A stretch of 64,000 nucleotides of DNA from an uncultured Clostridia bacterium (lineage in GTDB: Bacteria; Bacillota; Clostridia; Christensenellales; UBA1242): contig CALWNC010000004.1 in NCBI GenBank assembly GCA_944382715.1, positions 1-64,000 of the forward strand. Reading direction: 5' to 3'. The translations under genes and the position numbers were made by a program. Positions 45,944 to 55,832 of the stretch are shown here, piece by piece (positions within the stretch are counted from its first letter, which is position 1; each line of letters starts with the position of its first letter). The notes under the pieces are model-generated. The model did no database searches and was not told where the DNA came from. It saw nothing but the letters and a program-made list of their open reading frames with translations.

Positions 45944-47939
45944 ATAGTTTTAATTTACTCTTATAAATCTGATTAATATAATTATATTTTTCCATAAACA
46001 AAGTTACTTTCTTCATAAATTCATCTACACTTTCAATCGGGTTCTCAATTCTATTTGATACTGTATCAAAATAAAGAATTTTATAAGAGCCATCAAAACA
46101 ACCGACACTTTCTTTTGTAGTACAAAAAATACTATCAAAGTCATCACTAAATATATTCTCTCCAAGACACATATTTTTATTATATTCTAGACCAAACAAC
46201 TCACAAACTGTAGGATACAAATCATAGGTAGAACAAAAATTGCTTATAGTTTTAACTTGAAGCTTTTTACTATAAATAATGCATGGTATATTGTATAATT
46301 TGTCATTTTCTTTTAAACTTGAAGAGATAAAATCATAATAGCAATCATGGTCTGCAAATAAAACAACCGTTGTATTGTCAATTAATTTTACTCCATTCAC
46401 CTCTGTTTCTTCCAAGTACTTAAACAAATTTCCAATCATTTCATCGGTTTCAATACATTGAGCTTTAAAGTTATCAAACCTTTCAGCAACGACTTCATCT
46501 TCAGGATAAACAAATTCTGTTTCACTATATAGCCAAGAAATGAAATTATCAAAATTCTCTCTATAAATTTCATAATATTTTTGGAAACGCTCGTTTGTAT
46601 AATACTCTCCGTGCGTTGCAACTGTCATATAATAAGTAAAGAATTTAGACCCACTCTCACTTGCACCTGTCATTTCCTCTTTAAAGTAATCGAAAAACTG
46701 AGTTTCAAGACTCCAATCATTAAATTCAGTTGATATATTGTCAAAATCAGCATCTTCAATAAAATATAAATTTTGAAAGCCCATATTTTTCATAACTTCC
46801 TTTCTATTGTAAAAGTCACCAGAATAGCTATGAAAATAGCTCGTTGTGTAGCCTAAATCATTAAAAAGATTTGCAAGTGAATTTTTAGAAGCTAGCGAAT
46901 CACTTTCTGCGTTATAAATTGAATCATTTGGCATAAACCCTAAAATTGAAATTGCCTCAGAAACATTAGTTTGATTTTTGCCATAAAAATTGCTCATATA
47001 AATAGAATTATCATTTATAAGTTTCCAAAGATTTGGTGTATTATATGGGTCAATTGCAAATGAATCAAAACTTTCTAAACATATCATTATTAAATTATCA
47101 CCAGCACAAATAGCATCTTCATTGGCTGGTATTTGTCCATCTTCATAGTATTTAAGTAAAAAATTTTCATCATAAGAGAAATTTTTTAGATAAGTATTGT
47201 AAAAATTATTGATATAAAACCCATAAAATCCAAAGTTTTTTATAGACTTTGTTGTACTTGAAATATTTCCAGACCAAAAAGATTTAGCGGAAAAGATATT
47301 GTCTGAATTCTTTTCAAGATTAATATATAATAGTTGAAAACCAAATAAACTAAATGAAAACAAGATTGTTAAACCACAAGTTACAAATGTAAAAGCAACT
47401 CTTTTTATTTTTGTTAATTTAATCTTTTTCTTAATTAAAAATTTCAAGCTTATTAAAATAGGTATAACTATGATAAAGAAAATCAAATAAGTCTTTATCA
47501 TATCAAAAGGCAAATAATAAATCTTGAAAACAGTAAACGCATCTTTAACAAGTGACAACATATTAAATACAAAATAATCATTAACAGTAAGTTCAAGAGT
47601 AAGCTCCAATATACCCAAAATCATTTGAGGTAATAAAAATAGGCAAAAGAAAATATTTGAAAGCCAATTTTTAGGAATTAAAAATAATATTCCTGCTAAA
47701 AATAAGAAAATACTCAAGTCAAAGATAAAATATTTTGGTAAAAAACTACCAAAAATCACATAAAGATTTATAATATCTAATACAATGGCACAAAAAACAA
47801 AAAATATAGATTTGACTATTCTATACAATTCAATACTGTCTTGTTTATTATTTTCTTTTTTCGTATTTTTGTCATCTTTCTTTTTATTTTTCACTAATTG
47901 TTTTTCTTGTGCTTCTTTTTCCCCGTTTATTTCTTCCAC
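45942..47939 (-). CDS. LTA synthase-like sulfatase-family membrane protein
   Basis: Transfers phosphoglycerol units or a similar polyol group outside the membrane. Lys/Glu/Asn-rich cytoplasmic N-terminus (1-40), five membrane helices (about 42-230) and an extracytoplasmic sulfatase-fold domain with LIMICLESFDSF (metal-binding Glu, about 285), GKNQTNVSEA (candidate Thr nucleophile, about 322) and VVLFADHDCYYDF (metal-binding DHD, about 538). 665 aa. The start is GTG at 47939 preceded by a GAGAT-type site. Its exact product (lipoteichoic acid or another glycerophosphate) cannot be told from sequence. Confidence 0.85.
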   Translation of the reverse strand: MEEINGEKEAQEKQLVKNKKKDDKNTKKENNKQDSIELYRIVKSIFFVFCAIVLDIINLYVIFGSFLPKYFIFDLSIFLFLAGILFLIPKNWLSNIFFCLFLLPQMILGILELTLELTVNDYFVFNMLSLVKDAFTVFKIYYLPFDMIKTYLIFFIIVIPILISLKFLIKKKIKLTKIKRVAFTFVTCGLTILFSFSLFGFQLLYINLEKNSDNIFSAKSFWSGNISSTTKSIKNFGFYGFYINNFYNTYLKNFSYDENFLLKYYEDGQIPANEDAICAGDNLIMICLESFDSFAIDPYNTPNLWKLINDNSIYMSNFYGKNQTNVSEAISILGFMPNDSIYNAESDSLASKNSLANLFNDLGYTTSYFHSYSGDFYNRKEVMKNMGFQNLYFIEDADFDNISTEFNDWSLETQFFDYFKEEMTGASESGSKFFTYYMTVATHGEYYTNERFQKYYEIYRENFDNFISWLYSETEFVYPEDEVVAERFDNFKAQCIETDEMIGNLFKYLEETEVNGVKLIDNTTVVLFADHDCYYDFISSSLKENDKLYNIPCIIYSKKLQVKTISNFCSTYDLYPTVCELFGLEYNKNMCLGENIFSDDFDSIFCTTKESVGCFDGSYKILYFDTVSNRIENPIESVDEFMKKVTLFMEKYNYINQIYKSKLKL

Positions 47940-47969
47940 CTTTATCTCTCTATAAATGATTATAGTAAA

Positions 47970-47998
47970 ATTTTAACATTGATTTTAAAATTTAGCAA
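47970..47998 (-). promoter_or_regulatory. Promoter of the LTA synthase-like gene
   Basis: Minus strand: -35 TTGCTA (47993-47998), 17-base spacer, -10 TAAAAT (47970-47975) preceded by TGT (extended -10). A second TATAAT lies 6 bases downstream of that box. Confidence 0.65.
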
Positions 47999-48032
47999 TT
48001 TTTTTTAATAAATTCTTCAATATAAAAGATTT

Positions 48033-48635
48033 TTAATACTTCTTTTTTAAACTTTCGGGAGCCTCTATCATTTGAATTTTTAATGCAAATTCACACCCAC
48101 AATAATTTTGTCTATAAAGACCATTTTGCTTAGATAGCTCTACACTTTGTTTATAACCATCGTGTTTTTTAAAATTGGCGACCAAAAAAGGAATATCATA
48201 TTGCTTTTCTAGTGCAGTGCCAATTAGATTTATTAAATCAGAATTTTTATGTGGTGAAACAGTTAATGTGGTTCCAAATAAATCATATTTTTTTTCTTTG
48301 GCAACTCTTGCAGTTTTTTCAAGCCTTAGTTTAAAACATACGGCACATCTAGCTCCACCCTCTCTTTCTTTTTCTAGCCCCTTTACTGCATCATAAAAAG
48401 ACTGACTATCGTAATCACAGTCAAGCATATCAATTTTAATTTCAGGTCTCTTACTATGTAAAATTTCAATATATTTTTTTTCTTCATTTTTGCGTTTAAT
48501 ATACTCTTCTGCTGGATAAATATTGGGATTATAATAAAAAATAGTAATGTCGTACTCATCTTTAAGTCTTTCAATTACTGCAGTTGAGCAAGGAGCACAG
48601 CAAGAATGAAGTAAAATTTTTTTCTTTTCTTCCAT
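48033..48635 (-). CDS. queH: Epoxyqueuosine reductase QueH
   Basis: Final step of queuosine synthesis; a cysteine-rich, iron-sulfur non-B12 alternative to QueG (DUF208). Visible: LLHSCCAPCSTAVIERL (about residues 7-23), FYYNPNIYPAEEY, GGARCAVCFKLRLEKTA, TLTVSPHKNSDLIN and the C-terminal NYCGCEF. The ATG at 48635 is 1 base after the argS stop; an in-frame TTG at 48659 lies inside argS and is less likely. 200 aa. Works with queA and tgt encoded 13 kb away. Confidence 0.93.
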   Translation of the reverse strand: MEEKKKILLHSCCAPCSTAVIERLKDEYDITIFYYNPNIYPAEEYIKRKNEEKKYIEILHSKRPEIKIDMLDCDYDSQSFYDAVKGLEKEREGGARCAVCFKLRLEKTARVAKEKKYDLFGTTLTVSPHKNSDLINLIGTALEKQYDIPFLVANFKKHDGYKQSVELSKQNGLYRQNYCGCEFALKIQMIEAPESLKKKY

Positions 48636-48636
48636 A

Positions 48637-50421
48637 CTACATTTTCTCAGGAATATCAAAAGCCAAGACGAAACTTGCCTGTTTAATAACTTTTAAAACA
48701 AAGTAACTTAAAGCAATGTAAGAATTTCTAAGTTTATCGTCTTTTTCAGTCAATATTCTCGTATCATTATAAAATTTTGAATAGCTCGAAGCAAAGTCAA
48801 AAAGTGAAGCACAAATTTGACTAATTGAACTTGTTTTGTATGCCTGCATATAACTTTCCTGTAATTTTAAAAAGTTAATCGCTATTGCTCTCTGATTTTT
48901 ATCTGTAATGTCTATTAAATTTAAATTCTCATAAAAATTAATTTTATCATCAATTTCAGCTTTTTTAAGTAGTGAATTAATTCTTGCACCAGTATATTGA
49001 ATGTACGGACCAGTTTTCCCTTCAAAAGAAATAAATTTATCTAGATCAAAGACATAGTCTTTATTTGGATCATTTAATAAATCTCCAAATTTAAGTGCCG
49101 CAACCCCAATTTTAAGTGCAAGGTCATCATTGCCCACAATCCCATTACTTTCAAGTTTATTACTTGCTGATTTTTGTATGAGATTTATAACATCTTCAAG
49201 TTTTATCGTATCTCCTGACCTTGTCTTAAAAGGCTTGCCATCTTTCCCATTTATAGTTCCGTAGCCCACAAACTGCAAAATTTGATTTTCAGGAGAAATC
49301 CCAGCCATTTTAACCGCCCTAAAACAATGTTCAAAGTGAATATTTTGTCTTTTATCTACAAAGTACATAATCTTATCAGGGTTAAATTCCAGATTTCTCT
49401 GATAAATTGTTGCAATGTCAGTTGTATCATAAACATCTGCACCATTACTCTTTTTTAAATAAACTGGTGGCATTGGATTTTTATAAAGTTGAGGATCATC
49501 AGGATTTTTCTTCGGTATTGGAATATTTTCATTTTCATTTGCAACATCTACAACTAATGCTCCTTGGTATTCCCTAGTCAACCCCTTATCAATAAACATT
49601 TTAATGACAGTATCTATATATTTATCAGAAGTGCTTTCACCATACCAAAGGTCGAAGTAACAATTGAGCTTTTCATAGTTTTCTTTAATTTTTTCAACTG
49701 AGATATTTCTAATGTATTCATAAATTGACCAATAAGGCTCTTTATGGGTTTGAATGTATTTTGTGTATGTTTCAGCCTTTAACTTAAATTCTGCATCTTC
49801 ATTTTTTCTCTTAGATGCTTTTGGATATTCTTCGTTTAGTGTATCAAGTGTAATTTGCCTATTTTGTTTATTTGAATCAAAATAACCATCAACATATCCG
49901 TCATCTTGAAGCTGAGCAATGGTAAGTCCCATTTGAAGTCCCCAATCACCAAGGTGTGTGTCAGTTATTACATTATTTCCTAGGAGTTTATAAAGTCTTG
50001 CAAAACTCTCTCCAATAATTGGAGAACGCAAATGTCCAATATGAAGTTCTTTTGCAACATTAGCCCCACCATAATCCATAATAACGGTAATTGGCTTGTC
50101 CACTTTTTCAAGATTTAACCTTTCGTTTGAATTCGCCTCATTTAATACTTTTGATAAAATCTCATTTTTAATTTTAAAGTTAATAAAACCCGGTTTTGCA
50201 AATGAAACGTCGGCAATGTCTTGAACAAGATTTGAAATTATAGCAGTCGCAACAACTTCAGGACTTGAATGGACTTTTTTTGCAATCATAAATGCAGAAT
50301 TGCACTGATAGTCTACCTCGTCTCCCTTATTTGAGAATGCCAGTGTCACATCGTCAGTATCATATCCCAAATGTCTAAAACTCTTTTCTAATGCTTCCCA
50401 CAGTATTTTTTTTAAATTCAT
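48637..50421 (-). CDS. argS: Arginyl-tRNA synthetase
   Basis: Class I synthetase, 594 aa. N-terminal additional domain, then DYGGANVAKELHIGHLRSPIIGE holding the HIGH motif (about residues 112-134). FEHCFRAVKMAG and KPFKTRSGDTIKLEDVINL follow; the KMSKS region is modified, as in many ArgS. The C-terminal DALR anticodon-binding domain has KTGPYIQYTGARINSLL. It starts 9 bases after the P-type ATPase in the rlmH-ATPase-argS-queH unit. Confidence 0.97.
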   Translation of the reverse strand: MNLKKILWEALEKSFRHLGYDTDDVTLAFSNKGDEVDYQCNSAFMIAKKVHSSPEVVATAIISNLVQDIADVSFAKPGFINFKIKNEILSKVLNEANSNERLNLEKVDKPITVIMDYGGANVAKELHIGHLRSPIIGESFARLYKLLGNNVITDTHLGDWGLQMGLTIAQLQDDGYVDGYFDSNKQNRQITLDTLNEEYPKASKRKNEDAEFKLKAETYTKYIQTHKEPYWSIYEYIRNISVEKIKENYEKLNCYFDLWYGESTSDKYIDTVIKMFIDKGLTREYQGALVVDVANENENIPIPKKNPDDPQLYKNPMPPVYLKKSNGADVYDTTDIATIYQRNLEFNPDKIMYFVDKRQNIHFEHCFRAVKMAGISPENQILQFVGYGTINGKDGKPFKTRSGDTIKLEDVINLIQKSASNKLESNGIVGNDDLALKIGVAALKFGDLLNDPNKDYVFDLDKFISFEGKTGPYIQYTGARINSLLKKAEIDDKINFYENLNLIDITDKNQRAIAINFLKLQESYMQAYKTSSISQICASLFDFASSYSKFYNDTRILTEKDDKLRNSYIALSYFVLKVIKQASFVLAFDIPEKM

Positions 50422-50430
50422 ATTTTCCTC

Positions 50431-52521
50431 CTATTTTAACATTGCCCTTAAACTATTTAAAACTGCAAGTAAATTAACACCTACATCTGCAAATACAGCT
50501 AGCCACATTCCAGAAAAACCAAAGCCTATTAAGATTAAAATCAATGCCTTTATTCCTATTGAACCAATTATATTTTGAAGAACAATTCTATGTGTTTTTT
50601 TAGCTTTTTTTATTGCATATGCGACTTTGCTTGGTTCGTCCGTCATAATGACAACATCACTTGCCTCTACTGCAATATCTGTTCCAAGCTTACCCATAGA
50701 TATTCCCACATTAGAATTTGCAAGGGGTGGTGCATCATTAATTCCGTCACCAACAAAGGCAACTTTTTGACCACTTTGAACTTTATCAGTTACAACCAAA
50801 ACTTTATCTTCTGGCAAAAGACCAAAATAACAATTTTGTATTCCCAGTTTCTTTCCTATTGCCTTTACTGCATTTTCTTCATCACCACTACAAATTGAAA
50901 TGTCTTTAATTCCCAATTTTTTTAATTTCCCAACTGCATTAGCCGAATCTTTTTTTATGGTATCTTCAATAACTATATAACCAATAAATTCTCCCTCGAC
51001 TGCAAGATATAGTACCGTTCCATTTTTGGTTACTTCAAAGAAATGTACGCCGTTTTCTTTTAAAAATTTGGCATTGCCAACAATTGTACTTTGCATAAAA
51101 ATATTAGCTTTTATTCCCTTACCTGCAATTTCGCTGTAATCACTAACCCAAGCACTATTTATTTGTTTTTTTGTTTTATCACTATACTTTTCTAATACTG
51201 ATTTAGCTATTCTATGATTTGAAAAACTTTCAGCATATGCGATTGTTTCAAGTACTTCCTCTTTTGTATGCTCCCCGTATGCATATATTTCTGTAATTTC
51301 AAAATTTCCTTCAGTTATTGTCCCAGTCTTATCAAAAATTACTGTATCTACTTTCGCAAGTTCTTCTACAAAAGTTGCTCCCTTAACTACTATTCCATTT
51401 CTTGCAAAAGATCCAATACTTGCAAAGTATGTTAATGGAACGGAAATTACCAATGCACATGGACAAGAAACCACTAGAAAGCATAGTGCCCTATATGCAT
51501 ATTCAGAAAAATTTCTAAATGCAGAAAAACTTGGTGGTACTATCATAATCAAAAATGCCAGTACTATTACAACAGGGGTATAAATTGAAGAAAACTTGGA
51601 TATGGTTTTTTCTGATTTTGCCTTTGCTTCTGTTGCCTTTTCTACAAGGTCAACAATCTTAGAAACAGTGCTATCTGCTTCAAGTTTTTCGACCTTTGCT
51701 AAAAGAACACTAGCACCATTTATTGAGCCCGACAATATTTTATCACCGACGGTTACTATTTTTTCAAGAGATTCCCCAGTGAGTGCAGACATATCAAGAT
51801 AAGATGTTCCCTCAACAATAACGGAGTCTAATGGTACTCTTTCGCCAGGTTTTATGCGAATTAAGTCGCCAATAGATAATTTATCCAGCGAAACCTTAAT
51901 CTCATTTTCTCCGTCAAATAGATTTGCATATGGCTGTTTTATTTCAAGAAGTGCAGAAATTGTTCTCCTTGACTTTTGTACGGCAAGATCTTCTAGTATT
52001 GCTCCAACACCATACAAAAACATAACTGCAACTGCTTCAACATATTCACCTATTATAAATGCACCTATTGAAGCTATACTCATTAAAAAGTTTTCATCAA
52101 AAATTTTTCCATTTAAAATATTTCTACCTGCAGAAATCAAAACTTTGTAACTAACCAAAATATAATCTGCCAAATAAATTATTACTTTTAGCCAAGTTAT
52201 TGAAACAAAATAATTCAAAATAAGAACAATAAATGCAAGTGTAAGTTTAAAAATATTAAACTCCCTTTCCTGTTTTTCTCTTCTCGCAATATCTTCTTCA
52301 TCTTCATAATCCAAAATTTCAATGGAATGGTCAAACAGATGAATTGTATCTTTTACCTTGGATAAAATTTGTTCAGGTTCATCAGAATCAATATGTAGCT
52401 TTAAAATTTTGGTAACAAAATTAATTTCCACTTGAACACTTTCGATTTGATTTAGATTTTGCTCTAATGCAAGAGCACAACCTGCACAGTGTATCTTTAA
52501 TAATTTAAATTTATAATCCAT
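50431..52521 (-). CDS. P1B-type heavy-metal-transporting ATPase (Zn/Cd/Pb type)
   Basis: Exports divalent metal ions across the cytoplasmic membrane. N-terminal HMA domain with the metal site CAGC (residues 12-15). About eight membrane helices, with CPC in SCPCALVISVPLTYF; actuator LTGESLEK; phosphorylation motif DKTGTI; and GDGINDAPPLANSNVGI. The conserved His-Pro site reads SNHRIA, so the Pro is lost. The last-helix motif ADVGVNLLAVLNSLR (DxG) points to zinc/cadmium/lead rather than copper. 696 aa. Second gene after rlmH. No metal-responsive regulator gene is adjacent. Confidence 0.92.
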   Translation of the reverse strand: MDYKFKLLKIHCAGCALALEQNLNQIESVQVEINFVTKILKLHIDSDEPEQILSKVKDTIHLFDHSIEILDYEDEEDIARREKQEREFNIFKLTLAFIVLILNYFVSITWLKVIIYLADYILVSYKVLISAGRNILNGKIFDENFLMSIASIGAFIIGEYVEAVAVMFLYGVGAILEDLAVQKSRRTISALLEIKQPYANLFDGENEIKVSLDKLSIGDLIRIKPGERVPLDSVIVEGTSYLDMSALTGESLEKIVTVGDKILSGSINGASVLLAKVEKLEADSTVSKIVDLVEKATEAKAKSEKTISKFSSIYTPVVIVLAFLIMIVPPSFSAFRNFSEYAYRALCFLVVSCPCALVISVPLTYFASIGSFARNGIVVKGATFVEELAKVDTVIFDKTGTITEGNFEITEIYAYGEHTKEEVLETIAYAESFSNHRIAKSVLEKYSDKTKKQINSAWVSDYSEIAGKGIKANIFMQSTIVGNAKFLKENGVHFFEVTKNGTVLYLAVEGEFIGYIVIEDTIKKDSANAVGKLKKLGIKDISICSGDEENAVKAIGKKLGIQNCYFGLLPEDKVLVVTDKVQSGQKVAFVGDGINDAPPLANSNVGISMGKLGTDIAVEASDVVIMTDEPSKVAYAIKKAKKTHRIVLQNIIGSIGIKALILILIGFGFSGMWLAVFADVGVNLLAVLNSLRAMLK

Positions 52522-52530
52522 AATACCTTC

Positions 52531-52989
52531 CTACTTATGATAAGGCAATCCATTTATAATTGTAAATGCTCTATAAATTTGCTCACAAACAACAACGCGA
52601 AATAATTGATGTGGATATGTTATCTTACCAAAACTAAGTATAAGTGATGCTTTATTTAATATACTTTCAGATAACCCATTTGAGCCACCAATAACAAAAC
52701 TTATCTCACTAGTTCCTGAAACTTGTTTACTCTCTATAAAGTTCGCGATTTCTGGACTTGAAAGCATTTTACCTCTCATATCTAAACAAACAATAGTGCC
52801 ACTACATTTTTTTATTAATCTTTCACTTTCAATTTCATTTTTTCGAGCATTGTTAGTTTCTCTAGACTCTTCCTCAACTTCACAAATTTTAAAACTACAA
52901 AAGCGAGATAAGCGTTTAGAATATTCTTCAATTGCATTAGTAAAAAAAGCTTCCTTAATTTTGCCAACACAAACAATATTAATTTTCAT
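52531..52989 (-). CDS. rlmH: 23S rRNA pseudouridine-1915 N3-methyltransferase RlmH
   Basis: SPOUT methyltransferase, 152 aa (family length 155-160). Conserved CVGKIKEAFFTNAIEEYSKRL at the start, CLDMRGKMLSSPEIANFI, FVIGGSNGLSESIL and the C-terminal VVCEQIYRAFTIINGLPYHK are present. First gene of a four-gene unit. No ribosome site is visible and the -10 box ends 8 bases before the ATG, so the message looks leaderless. Confidence 0.97.
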   Translation of the reverse strand: MKINIVCVGKIKEAFFTNAIEEYSKRLSRFCSFKICEVEEESRETNNARKNEIESERLIKKCSGTIVCLDMRGKMLSSPEIANFIESKQVSGTSEISFVIGGSNGLSESILNKASLILSFGKITYPHQLFRVVVCEQIYRAFTIINGLPYHK

Positions 52990-52997
52990 ACAATTTA

Positions 52998-53026
52998 ATT
53001 ATAAACTATTCCCTATTATTTTGCAA
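52998..53026 (-). promoter_or_regulatory. Promoter of the rlmH-ATPase-argS-queH unit, predicting a leaderless message
   Basis: Minus strand: -35 TTGCAA (53021-53026), 17-base spacer, perfect -10 TATAAT (52998-53003), then 8 bases to the rlmH ATG. The rest of the divergent gap to 53212 is AT-rich with no gene visible. Confidence 0.72.
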
Positions 53027-53212
53027 TGGTTTAATTGTCAAAAAAGCCTAAAATTAAATATAATATTACTTCTTAAAAGCAGAATTTGATTTTAAAATAA
53101 TTTATTATTGAATATAGTAAAAATACAACTTAAAAATTTTGTAACTAATTGTATATTAAGTTTTCTAATTAATGTTTTTTTACAAATTTTAGTAGTTTGA
53201 ATTTAAAATTAA

Positions 53213-53241
53213 TTGAATTATAACAAAATTATGTTATAATT
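53213..53241 (+). promoter_or_regulatory. Promoter with internal inverted repeat ahead of the ABC transporter
   Basis: -35 TTGAAT (53213-53218), 16-base spacer, -10 TATAAT (53235-53240). A 9-bp perfect inverted repeat, AATTATAAC/GTTATAATT (53216-53224 and 53233-53241, 8-base gap), spans the region from the -35 to the -10 box. It is placed as a repressor operator would be. No regulator gene lies next to it. Confidence 0.65.
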
Positions 53242-53271
53242 AAAATAATAGGTTAAAGGAGTGGGTAATAT

Positions 53272-53973
53272 ATGAGTTATTTATCACTTGAAAATGTTTC
53301 AAAAGAATATAATAGTGATGCTGGCAAATTTTTAGCACTATCAGATGTTACTTTTGAACTTGAGAAGGGAGAATTTGTAGTAATATTAGGTCCAAGTGGT
53401 GCAGGAAAAACCACCTTGCTTAATCTTTTAGGTGGAATGGATTCAGTTTCAAGTGGAACTATTATTCTTGATGGGAAAAATATATCACATTTTTCTAAAA
53501 AAGAACTTACTCTTTATAGAAGAACCGATGTGGGATTTGTTTTTCAGTTTTATAATTTAATGCCAAACTTAACTGCCCTTGAAAATGTGGAACTAGCAAC
53601 AGAAATTTGCAAAGATGCACTCTCTCCTGCTGAAATGCTTTCAAATGTAGGTCTTGGCGATAAGCTTAAAAATTTTCCTGCTCAACTTTCTGGTGGTGAG
53701 CAACAGAGAGTTTCTATTGCAAGAGCCATTGCAAAAAATCCAAAAATACTACTTTGTGATGAACCAACTGGTGCACTAGACTATGCAACTGGCAAAACAA
53801 TACTACAACTTTTATATGACACTTCGAAAAAACAAAACAAACTCGTTATTGTCGTAACACATAATCAGGCTTTGAAAGATATGGCAGATAAGGTTATAAG
53901 AATTAAAAATGGAAAGATTGAAAAAATTGAAATAAACAGTAATCCAAAACCAATTATGGAGATAGAGTGGTAA
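53272..53973 (+). CDS. ABC transporter ATP-binding protein (MacB/LolD-like)
   Basis: Energises the FtsX-type permease encoded one base downstream. 233 aa. Walker [10 protein letters not shown] (about residues 41-49), Q-loop [10 protein letters not shown], signature LSGGEQQRV (about 142), Walker [12 protein letters not shown] and switch His in VVVTHNQ. AAAGGAG is upstream of the ATG. MacB-type pairs in Firmicutes usually export or sense peptides, lipids or antimicrobials; the substrate here is unknown. Confidence 0.95.
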   Translation: MSYLSLENVSKEYNSDAGKFLALSDVTFELEKGEFVVILGPSGAGKTTLLNLLGGMDSVSSGTIILDGKNISHFSKKELTLYRRTDVGFVFQFYNLMPNLTALENVELATEICKDALSPAEMLSNVGLGDKLKNFPAQLSGGEQQRVSIARAIAKNPKILLCDEPTGALDYATGKTILQLLYDTSKKQNKLVIVVTHNQALKDMADKVIRIKNGKIEKIEINSNPKPIMEIEW

Positions 53974-53974
53974 T

Positions 53975-55744
53975 ATGAGAAAACTATCAAAATCAAACCT
54001 TAGAATGTTTTTAAAGCAAGCAACAAGATTTTTTACAATCGTTGCAATGGTTTTTGTAAGCATTGGTTTAATGTCTGGGATTGGTAGTGCAAAAGATAAA
54101 ATTGACCTTGCTATAAATGAATATTATTTAGATCAAAATATTTCTGATTTTATCTTTATTAGTACAAACCAAACAGGATTTAGTAGTGATGAAATTCAGC
54201 AAATTAGTGATACTTTTGGAGAAGATAATCTGCAAACTAGTTTTTGTTTTGACACTACTATTGATGACAAAATAACAAGAATATATTGCTACGATTTAAA
54301 CTCTCAAACTATAAATAATTTAGAGCTTATAAGTGGTAGATTACCTACTGCAAGCAATGAAATTGTAGTTGAAAGAAAAACAGATACAATACAAAGTTAT
54401 GAACTTAATCAACAAATCAGCATTGATTTGCTGGGAATGGGACAGAGTGTAACTTACACTGTGGTTGGTATTGTACAAAATCCATTAATTTTAACGCTGA
54501 AAAATGAGCCAAGTTTTATTGAGGGTGAAAATATTGAAAATGTAATTTATATAAATAATTCATTTTTAGTCAATAATATTTCAGTTACTATTGAGGATCG
54601 TAATTTATTTTCTTCATATTCGCTTGCTTATGAAGATAAGATTAATGAAATTAAATCTAATATAAACCTAGAAAACACAGAAATCTTGACATTATATGAA
54701 AATAGTGGCTTATATTCAATGCACATTTATGCCGACAAAATTGGAAAAATAGGATTAATCTTTGACCTATTCTTTATGTTAGTTACTGCCCTTGTTATTT
54801 ATTCTACTATGTCAAGGCTTATTGATGAAGAAAGAGGTCAAATTGCTTGTTTAAAAACGCTTGGCTATTCTGATTCAAAAATTCTTGGAAGATACCTGAT
54901 CTTTATTTTACTAGCAACAATATTTGGCAGTGCGTTAGCATTTGCTATTGGTGACGGTTTAGCACGAGTTCTTTACTACGCTTTTAATATGCAATACTCT
55001 ATGCCAGAATTTCCAATACAAGTAAGTTATATTTACTTCATTGTGGCAGTTATACTTATGTTACTCATCTCTTTACTTGTAACTTTTCTCTCAGGAAAGA
55101 GAGTTACTTCGACCCAACCTGCAATCCTTTTAACACCAAAAGCCCCAAAACCGGGCAAAAAAGTTATACTTGAAAAAATTCCTTTTATTTGGAACAAACT
55201 TAGTTTTAAATACAAATCAAGTTTTAGAAATGTATTATTATTTAAAAGTAGATTTTTAATGACAGTAATTTCAATTATTGGTTCAACTATTTTGGTTTTA
55301 TCAGGTCTTGGACTTTTAGATAATGCATTAAAAGTAGAAAATTCAGATGCACTTGTATACATCTCAGTTATTCTTGTTGTATTTGCTGGAATACTTTGTG
55401 CACTTGTAATTTATAATATAACAAATATAAATATAAGTGAAAGAAATAGAGAGATTTCCACTTTAATGGTTTTAGGTTATAAAGATGGTGAAGTTTCTGG
55501 TTACATTTTTCGTGAAATCTATATTATGAGTATAATAGGTGCAATTATAGGACTTCCACTAGGCTATGCATTCCTTTCCTTCCTTTTTGATTATATTTCA
55601 TTTGGTTCAGTTGCCGATGTTAATTGGTGGACATGGGTTTTAACTCCTATAATTACTATAATTTTTGCAATAATCTCTTCACTACTTCTTTACAGAAAAA
55701 TAATTAAGACCGATATGAATAAATCTTTAAAAATATTAGATTAA
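53975..55744 (+). CDS. FtsX-family ABC transporter permease
   Basis: 589 aa. One N-terminal membrane helix (about 15-35), a large extracytoplasmic MacB-PCD-like domain (about 36-255), three helices (about 260-385), then a second set of helices from about 430 to 580 without a second large outer domain. LKTLGYSDSKILGRYL and MVLGYKDGEVSGYIFREI are the typical cytoplasmic coupling loops. It starts 1 base after its ATPase gene. There is no nearby two-component system, unlike Bce-type detoxification modules. Confidence 0.9.
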   Translation: MRKLSKSNLRMFLKQATRFFTIVAMVFVSIGLMSGIGSAKDKIDLAINEYYLDQNISDFIFISTNQTGFSSDEIQQISDTFGEDNLQTSFCFDTTIDDKITRIYCYDLNSQTINNLELISGRLPTASNEIVVERKTDTIQSYELNQQISIDLLGMGQSVTYTVVGIVQNPLILTLKNEPSFIEGENIENVIYINNSFLVNNISVTIEDRNLFSSYSLAYEDKINEIKSNINLENTEILTLYENSGLYSMHIYADKIGKIGLIFDLFFMLVTALVIYSTMSRLIDEERGQIACLKTLGYSDSKILGRYLIFILLATIFGSALAFAIGDGLARVLYYAFNMQYSMPEFPIQVSYIYFIVAVILMLLISLLVTFLSGKRVTSTQPAILLTPKAPKPGKKVILEKIPFIWNKLSFKYKSSFRNVLLFKSRFLMTVISIIGSTILVLSGLGLLDNALKVENSDALVYISVILVVFAGILCALVIYNITNINISERNREISTLMVLGYKDGEVSGYIFREIYIMSIIGAIIGLPLGYAFLSFLFDYISFGSVADVNWWTWVLTPIITIIFAIISSLLLYRKIIKTDMNKSLKILD

Positions 55745-55748
55745 AAAA

Positions 55749-55768
55749 AACTACAAAAATTTGTAGTT
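55749..55768. terminator. Bidirectional terminator between the permease and htpG
   Basis: A perfect 9-bp stem (AACTACAAA/TTTGTAGTT) with a 2-base gap, preceded by eight A and followed by CTTTTTTT; serves the two converging genes. Confidence 0.82.
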
Positions 55769-55832
55769 CTTTTTTTGAAAATTTTAAAAATTTAAGAGCT
55801 TTTTTAGGCTAATTTAATACATTTTGCGTTTT

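Noticed and set aside
48637-50421. Missing KMSKS motif in ArgS as a sign of inactivity
   Set aside because: Many functional arginyl-tRNA synthetases lack a canonical KMSKS; all other motifs are intact.
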